A stretch of DNA of 64,000 nt, from the NCBI GenBank assembly GCA_000827205.1, contig KN832554.1, positions 4,031,409 through 4,095,408 on the forward strand, in the 5' to 3' direction. The stretch comes from Plicaturopsis crispa FD-325 SS-3 (taxonomy: Eukaryota > Basidiomycota > Agaricomycetes > Amylocorticiales > Amylocorticiaceae). The translations under genes and the position numbers were made by a program. Of the stretch, positions 57,100 to 64,000 are shown in pieces. The notes under the pieces were generated by a model that searched no databases, was not told where the DNA came from, and was given only the letters and a program-made list of their open reading frames with translations. The first letter of the stretch is position 1. Every line of letters starts with the position of its first letter.

Positions 57100-59405
57100 A
57101 TGTCGTCGACAACACCCCCACCCGCCCTGTGGAGCGTGCGTCGGCTCGGTGCCCTTGCCGTGGCTCTGGTGGTCGCCATAAGCTCTGGGACAAACTATGT
57201 GAGCTCCAAGTATACCTGAATACTACGCGGAGAATTGATTTGTGTTTTTGGAAGGTTTATTCAGGTGAGCTGTCTATATGAAGACTCGATCGCAGTGTCT
57301 GGGAGTGCGACACGTTGAATAGGGTTTTGATTGCCTGCCTGGGTCACATCCTCGTTGTATCTGTATACTTGCAGGTCGAACTGGGCTTGTTCGCGCTTCT
57401 AAGTGATTGCCTTGGTCCACGTATTAATCCCAATCATCCTTTTTTAGCATACGCTCCCCAGCTGGGCTCTCGACTGCACATAAATCACACGAAGCTAAAC
57501 ATTATAGGCTTAGCCGGAAACGGTACGTGCATCCTTCGCTATCAAGGTTACATGCGCCGTACCCAAGCCGTTTTACAGTGGGCGTATACAGCACCGCTCC
57601 ATTCTGGGGGCACATCGTGGATGTCAGAGGACCACGACCTCTCTTTATCATGGGATTCTGTATGCTCCTCGCCGGCTACTCTGGAATCAGATATATCTAT
57701 GATGCTGGAGTGCCGTACGATGACCCAAAGGTATCGCTCTCGACGCTGCAAGTCTGCCTGCTCGTCATATTTGGCTACATGACCGGTGCGGGCGGAAATG
57801 GAGGTCTCGCTAGCTCAGTTAACGCTGCGGCGAAAAGCTTCCCGGATAGAGCGGTGGGTATTACGCTTTGCTGTCGCTTTTTGGTACTCAATTTGCTTTG
57901 TCTAGCGTGCAACCACGACGGGCATCGTGCTTTCTGGATTCGGACTTTCCGCGTTCGTATTCTCCACCATAGCACACACAGCGTTTCCTGGCAACACCTC
58001 CTCTTTCCTTCTCGTCCTCGCTCTCGGGACGTCCGTGCCCATGATCGCGGGGTTCTTCTTTGTTCACCCCATACCACTCCCTACTTCAGAGCTTACGCGG
58101 ACATTGGAGCGAGGCTTCCCTGACCACCACATCCCTCCTCCCATCGATGTCGAGGCGAGGCCCTTCTTCCAGGGAAGCAACAACAGCCAGACCCCGCTGC
58201 TCTCTTCCGGATTTGAGGCGGACGAGCACCCTGCCGTGCATCGCGATCGCGAGCACACTGTTTCTGAGGCGTCGGCGTATGCGGTGCCTCACAGCCCCGA
58301 TGCGGTCGAGCTGAGCCCGACGCGGAGCATCTCTCCGGGGTCGACGACGACTAGGCATCGTTCACGGAGCAGTGTGGCGAGACGCAGTCTTGGCAATGCG
58401 GCGCGTATGATCGTCACGCTGCCAAACATCCACGGCAAACAGATGTGGGCGACCAAAGAATTCTGGACCATGTTCTCTATCATAACACTCCGTGCGTTGA
58501 TGTTCTTTCTGGGAAAAACGATGCTAATATCAGTGTGAACTCAAGTTAGCGGTACCGGTTTGATGTGTATGCTGAATCCTCCTCATCCCTCTTCAGAACC
58601 GTCGTTGACGAGGTTTTGCCTGTACACAGGGATTAATAATGTCGGATCAATTTCGCAGGCCCTTTTTGCGCAAGGCAACAGGGATTACGACGAGGCCGAG
58701 TCCGCAATCTGGCAAGCGGCCCAAGTATCTACTGTCAGCTTCACTAACTTTGCCGGCCGCATATCTATCGGTAACGTCTGGTTATCCCTCCTTGATGCAC
58801 GAGACTGAGGCCATCGTCGCCAGGTATTTTATCCGATTATTGCAAGAACAAACTTCAATTCCCGCGGTCGTACCTGATATGCCTAGTCGCATTCATGTTC
58901 ATCGTATCTCAAGTAACCGCCGCCAACGTCGACGACGTCCGTAACCTGTGGAAGGCGAGCGCGATGCTGGGTCTCGCATACGGCAGCATGTTTGGCCTAT
59001 TCCCCATGGTGACGATCGACTGGTTTGGGCTAGGTACGGCGCCACCCGTCCCTCACGCATATACGGCTCTGACCGTCAACTACAGCGCACTTCTCGGAGA
59101 ACTGGGGAACCCTCTCGCTGTCTCCGTTACTGGGCGGCAACCTATTCTCAATCGCGTTTGGCTGGAATCTGGACGCGCACGCGGAGCCGGAATCCGCGCC
59201 CGCCGCTATGGCCCGCCGCGGTGGCCTGCCCTCCGCCCATCAGTGCTTCGAAGGTCGACAGTGCTATGTGACGAGTCTGTACATGACGATCTCGGTTTGC
59301 TTCGTGGCGCTTCTGATGAGCGTATGGGCCGCTTGGATGGACAGACAGAAGGCGGCGGCACTGAAAGCTGGGGACGAGGTGCTGTGGGAGGACGACGAGG
59401 ATTAG
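57100..59405 (+). CDS. Nodulin-like MFS transporter
   Basis: Nine exons (57100-57198, 57255-57264, 57448-57522, 57579-57853, 57906-58491, 58546-58566, 58630-58770, 58824-59033, 59086-59405) give 578 residues with two bundles of membrane helices. Key pieces are LGALAVALVVAISSGTNYVY (helix 1), APFWGHIVDVRGPRPLFIMG (the MFS loop 2-3 signature), GAGGNGGLASSVNAAAKSFP, then a 150-residue polar loop, GTGLMWINNVGSISQALF, FPRSYLICLVAFMFIVSQVT and FGLFPMVTIDWFGLAHFSEN. This is the Nodulin-like / Mch1-like MFS group; the substrate is unknown, monocarboxylates or other small organic acids being guesses. Exon 2 is 10 nt and exon 6 is 21 nt. In exon 6 to 7, Trp stands where Tyr is usual before INNVGS. Confidence 0.9.
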
Positions 59406-59846
59406 ATGTCGAACTATCGAACAAGGGACGCAATAACATATTCAGTTGTTTCAATACCAGGAAGGACTTCGTTTACTTTAGACGTAGAGGTACTTATTTA
59501 TATGTTCAAGCATCGAGTATACCATGATGTCTGCATAATTCATGAGCCTCACCAGACCCGTACACGGTTTTGACGCGGCCTGAGATACTGGCTAGCACCC
59601 GGTTGCAATGTATCCATTTCCAAATAATCAGCCAGTCCTGAAAGGATAAGATCATTGTCTGTAAACAACTGAAGCAAGTTCGACAGAAAATCGAGTGCTA
59701 CGGTCGGAAGCGAGCGCCTGTCTACTCATGCTATATGCCTTCACGAGGAGCCTTTCTTGTAGGCGTATCCGGTTCTCCCTCTTCGAGGCTGCTGATAGAC
59801 GAAAATCAGACGTATGTTCAACCCGTGCTGAACAAATGATTTCCAC
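59406..59846. other. Convergent intergenic region
   Basis: 441 bp between the MFS gene and the third DUF6534 gene. A plus-strand frame from 59695 runs into this region but overlaps the DUF6534 exons and looks like a shadow. Confidence 0.4.
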
Positions 59847-61473
59847 CTACCGCGCTTCTCGAGTGAGAGTCCATGATAAATCGAGTAGGCGTTTCGGGTG
59901 CACTCGGTTGATCCCTTTTGGATGGGCTTCGTCGGGAGCCTTGGGAGTTTCCTGTATGGAATTGAAACGATTTAATTTCATATGCGACAACTCGACAGGC
60001 AAACTCACGCTGGAACCCGATTCAGGAGCACTCAACTGGGGGATGGAGACGAACTCGACCATTCGGTCACTCTCACGGAACAGTGTTCGGGCGTTGAGCC
60101 TGGAAGGATGTGAGCAGTCAGTGAAGAGAAGAATACTAGAGGAAGGCAAACGGTAAGTACGAGGCTAGGAGACAGTTCGAAAAGACTACAATGAAGGTTA
60201 CGAATCAGTGAGGACTAGTAGCAAAAGGGACAGATGTGCTCACTCCTAGACATTACGACATAGATGGAGATCCATGCAACTGAAGGCCATGAAGTTAGCA
60301 AGGAACATAAAAAATTAGCTGGGACTTCGTTACAATTGCTCATGGTGAGGTACTGGAGAAATCAAGATGGAGACTTTAAACGCGAATAAAGGCACATCTA
60401 ACACAGGACTCACGCAAATGAGGATGGAAATAGTAGTCAGTCTGTAACTCAATGTCAGGCCTACAAAGGTGTTGAGTAGAAGGGGTGCATGACCCACGAT
60501 GTGAGGAGACTTGTCTCTGTCATGTCGAATGGAACTTCAGCACTTGAGCAGTGGCGACTTCAGGACACACGCTACTCACGCAGAGTCAATGCGATCAACT
60601 GGTCGACCAACCTGACGGTGCTGAAAGCAAATTGAGATGCGTCTGGATGAGAGTGCACATCTTGCTTACCGCTTGAACAGACTGCCGCGTTTGCTCAGCA
60701 AGAAGTAACACAGACAGACGGCAATGATCACGTCTGCTGCCGCACCCGATATGAGAACAACTAGGATGAGCCAGTGGTCGCGCTGTTCGTACTGAATGAG
60801 GTTCATCTGCATGATTCCCTGCACACCCAGTACCAGTATTGCGACGCAACGCAGGAACAGCAATATCCAGCAGAAAACGGTTATCCACATATTCCGAGAA
60901 AGGGAGTACACCCGGTGGGCAAAAAAAGCCTGCGATTGGATGGCGTAGTGAGTATGGCACTTTGAATTAATCTTACAAGATACATTCACCTGGCACAAGT
61001 GCGATATAAGACCGCTGAGGAGAACGGACGTGAAAAGGCTTCGCGGAGTGTCATTCAGTGTTTGCGGTTGCCCGTAATCGGTGACAGTGATGGTATAGAG
61101 GGCGTGTGTGACGGCCATCGTGTGCCCTAGCTCGAGCAACCTTCTCTCAAAGCATTAGGTCGGGCACGTCTCTGCTAGAGCACGTCGCTTACCATACCAC
61201 TGCAATCTGGAAGCAGTATATGTCAAATGTATTGAGTTGACGACAGAACTATATGTATACCAATATCTTTGGCCCTCGTTTGTCGAGAGGGAAATTACGA
61301 TAATATATGTGTGTTTGGACGGTGACAAGTCCTAAAAGTGTGCGCACAATCAGCTATGTCTCACAGTAAATACAGGCATTCGAAAGGAATAGAGGCGTAC
61401 CGAAAAGAAAGACCGAGATGATAGTGCCGATCTCAAGGGCGCCAACACTAGCAGTTACATCGAAGGACCACAT
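59847..61473 (-). CDS. DUF6534 multi-pass membrane protein, third member
   Basis: Membrane protein of unknown function, same family as the tandem pair at 10.4-15.9 kb but clearly older and with different introns. Supported exons are 61473-61401, 61331-61261, 61206-61193, 61140-60990, 60929-60670 and 60620-60580, reading ALEIGTIISVFLFGLVTVQ, HIYYRNFPLDKRGPKIL, VVWLLELGHTMAVTHALYTI, LLSGLISHLCQAFFAHRVYS and LILVVLISGAAADVIIAVCL in order. The exon at 61206-61193 is 14 nt. After 60580 the model is less sure: a piece near 60460 (LTTISILIC), one near 60190 (FSNCLLAS) joining to LNARTLFRESDRMVEFV at about 60100-60003, and a last exon 59945-59847 ending the protein. The SLLASLNAR-type end block confirms the family. 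Confidence 0.82.
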
Positions 61474-61923
61474 GCAGTCTGGAAGGAATACAACGGATCA
61501 AGACCTCGGTGGACCCGGACGTCTGTCGCAAGACGAATGAAAGACGAATGAATGATATGCAAAATTGGCTCTTTTCCCGACAGGAACGAGGCCCGACGCC
61601 TGACGTGGATTGACAAGAACTGAAGCGACGAAGGAGCATTGCCAGAGGATTCAGTGAGACGACCAACACTTTTATCCTATGAGCAGACTTCATGTTGGGA
61701 TTCGAGGAGCACCAGGAATAGGAAACAGTGTCCACTGCTACGTTCGACAAGTTTAGTGAGAAAGATAGACTGTTTGAGTCGATAGATATGAATTGAATGT
61801 ATACCACGCCGTGGGCGACAGAAGGATGTCCCGGATAGGCTGCGGGGTGGTGAGAGACGCTCCGCGACTTGTGCCAATCATCATGCAGCTTTGAGACCGA
61901 CGCAAGAGAGTCGGAGAAATGCG
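61474..61923 (-). promoter_or_regulatory. Region between ALG12 and the third DUF6534 gene
   Basis: 450 bp that hold the 3' end of ALG12 and the promoter of the DUF6534 gene, both on the minus strand. A few AT-rich runs, nothing specific. Confidence 0.4.
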
Positions 61924-63867
61924 TCAATTCGTCTTTTCCATTATCCAGAGCTTTTCTCCCTCGACCATAGTCAGCACGTCCCATGGTCGTACATTCCCCA
62001 GATACATCTTCTTCGCAGCGTCCAAATCGAGACTCCAGCGCACGAACCCGTCGACAACATCCACCGCCCGCCAATTGCCGGGCACTTCCTTGAATTCGGC
62101 GATCAGATGCGTGAATCGCCCGGATTTGAATGTTGCGGCACCGAGCGACTCTGTCTTGTCGTACGTCCAATTGCCCTGAGCCGGAATATACGAAGGATAG
62201 GGCGGGGCGTGGGTTTGAAGAAACAGGGATGCACCCGTTTGTGAGGCCAAATTAGAGATGTGGACGTGGGCTGGAGAACATGTCGACGAAAATTATGAGA
62301 TAGTCATTAGACATAGCAGTAGAGAGAGAAGGGAACAACCGACCGTATTCGAGGTCGGAGAATCTGTCATTGAATTGCTTCAGAGCCTCACCGCCAGGGT
62401 AGTTAGCGACCGATGCACGCGCGAGAAGATATGTCGCAAACACGTTTGCAACGAGGCATCCCATAACGGCAGCGAAAGCCAGCCTACCAAAGATAGTCCC
62501 TTTCCTGCGAGACACCCTGCTTCGAGTCAGTCATGCGATCACCAACCATTCGGATAAATATAATGCGCACAGCCACCGAGTCCCTCGAGCAGCAGCGACG
62601 TTGAACGTGGGAACGACATAAACGATGAAGCGCCATTCTTTATGGCCCAAACAGCTTATTAGAGCAATGAATGCTAGCGGAGCCGCGAGCAGTCCACGTA
62701 TACGCCCGTCGAGAATGCAGCCGAGCAACGCCAGTGGGAGTGAGGTCATCAACATCTTGGGAACATACGACGAGATATAGATGTGGTACGGTGAGACCTG
62801 CATTGTAAATGTGAGGTGCGGAGCGATTGCTGAGTAAATTGAGCTTACACCCCATTCCGAGCTCTTGCCTTGGATGACGTTGAAATAAACGCTGGCAAAT
62901 TCTGGCCATATTGGCCATTCCTTCCAGAAGTATGAGTCGACAGCGACAGTCAGGGCTTTTGTCAGACACCGTTTTCAATATCACATTTTTTCAGGGGAAT
63001 GAACTAGGAATCAACGCACCGATGGAAGCAAAACCGGAGATGACGCCGATCTTGATTAGTTTGACAAAACCCACGTGTCCGAGCACAAGGAGTTGTAGTG
63101 CAAGGGGAGCTAGCAGCAGGGCAATTTCTGAGCGAGAGACAACGGCGGTGCAGGTAAGCAAGGCTATGATGACTTCCGTACTGGTTTGAGAAGGTCGTGT
63201 GGCATGCGGCGCGCGGTCGATGAGAAGGTATGTTGCGAATGTCACTGAAAGCCACCATTCAGTTTGTACTCGAATAGAAGAAGCCCTGCTCTGGCCAAAT
63301 CGCGACACGCACCTGGGAACAAGGCCAACATGTTCGGCAGAGTGCGCCCCATCCAGAATGGAACGTGAAACTGCGAGCAGCTAAGTAGAACGAAGAAAAG
63401 GCTGGTGGGACGGCCGAAGCGACGGGACACAGCACGTCTCAGGAGACAAAGGCCAACTGCATTCACGCTAGAAAGTACAAGGCGCACTGGGACATCGTCA
63501 ATGCGGGTGTTGAAAATATTGCAAACAACTCACCTATAACTTGGAGATCGAATTTATCGGATACAAGTGCAAATGCATTTGCCAGATGTACAAACGGTGT
63601 GCTCATCCAAGCAACGACCAAACTTCCCAGGAATGTTCTGGGTACCGGAGAGGAGAACACGAAATGGTCATACTGCGTCAACCGTTAATCCAGTACTTTG
63701 GCCAAAAGTCCCAGACGCACTTTGAGCAGGCCGGATGGACGGACTCCGTACATGAGAATGTCATGAATGGCGTGGAGATTGAAGCTCTCTTCGACTTTGG
63801 TGTAAGGTGCGAGGAACACGTATGCCCAGCCCGTCGCGAGAAGTGCTAGGTCCAAGACAAAGCTCAT
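61924..63867 (-). CDS. alg12: ALG12 alpha-1,6-mannosyltransferase
   Basis: Eight exons (63867-63721, 63672-63534, 63486-63313, 63244-63020, 62955-62849, 62797-62571, 62516-62344, 62270-61924) give 512 residues. ALG12 adds the eighth mannose, alpha-1,6-linked, to the lipid-linked N-glycan precursor in the ER lumen, using dolichyl-phosphate mannose. It is a GT22 multi-pass membrane enzyme. Signs: APYTKVEESFNLHAIHDIL in the first luminal loop (the acidic catalytic region), YDHFVFSSPVPRTFLG, RRAVSRRFGR, FHVPFWMGRTLPNMLALFP, VAVDSYFWKEWPIWPEF, SPYHIYISSYVPKML and the GT22 signature HKEWRFIVYVVP. Length is as in other fungi. The C-terminal luminal tail is HVHISNLASQTGA to EKLWIMEKTN. Confidence 0.94.
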
Positions 63868-64000
63868 CTTGGTGATGGTCCAGCCAGGCTCAATGGTAAT
63901 CTTCAGATATCTCTCTCCTAGCAGGAAACCTGCATTCCAGCAAAAGACAAACGCGGGCGGGGTAGCGGGAGATTCGCGGGTGGCTCTTGGCTTTGTGTTG
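63868..64000 (-). promoter_or_regulatory. Start of the ALG12 upstream region
   Basis: The last 133 bp of the window lie upstream of the ALG12 start codon. Nothing specific is seen and the window ends here. Confidence 0.4.

Noticed and set aside
59695-60156. Plus-strand frame of 153 codons
   Set aside because: It lies opposite the last exons of the third DUF6534 gene, which are supported by family sequence and splice sites.

Overview
The window is nuclear DNA of a filamentous basidiomycete, most likely an agaricomycete of polypore type. The evidence is dense genes with many 50-60 nt GT-AG introns, GC-rich coding sequence, a Plavaka-type transposase, three DUF6534 membrane proteins and protein families typical of wood-decay Agaricomycetes. 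Nearly all genes are spliced, so the models below were built by joining exons by hand. Frame-consistent splice sites were found for almost every gene; exceptions are stated in the entries.

Layout. 1-8.7 kb: a purine-rich stretch, then a divergent pair made of an accessory-type gene (minus) and an apparently intact 935-aa Plavaka (CACTA-like) transposase (plus), followed by about 1.8 kb without recognisable genes. 8.7-10.0 kb: a 1.3-kb non-autonomous TIR element. 10.4-15.9 kb: two tandem DUF6534 membrane-protein genes with identical 17-exon structure and a duplicated 3' flank between them. 16.4-17.3 kb: a second TIR element with TA flanks and a tRNA-like Pol III promoter inside. 17.7-19.1 kb: a single-pass membrane protein. 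19.5-23.3 kb: two tandem divergent actin genes with the same nine exons, one of them 6 nt long; the second has lost most of the DNase-loop. 23.9-26.6 kb: a CCCH/MYND zinc-finger gene and a dead copy of a scavenger decapping enzyme (DcpS).

27-64 kb is mostly conserved housekeeping sequence: an Ost-alpha/TMEM184 membrane protein, a SAMHD1-like dNTPase divergently paired with HRI1, a secreted S10 serine carboxypeptidase, a GPI-type Ser/Thr-rich surface protein, an F-box protein, a WD40 plus inositol-polyphosphate 5-phosphatase, an unknown gene, the intact DcpS, a Gfo/Idh/MocA oxidoreductase, an unknown nuclear-type protein, a FIST-domain protein, TCF25/Rqc1, a nodulin-like MFS transporter, a third DUF6534 gene and ALG12.

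Themes. Local and dispersed duplication followed by divergence recurs (DUF6534, actin, DcpS). Very small exons (6, 10, 12, 13, 14 and 16 nt) and GC-AG introns are unusually frequent. No virus-derived element, CRISPR array, rRNA or convincing tRNA gene was recognised.
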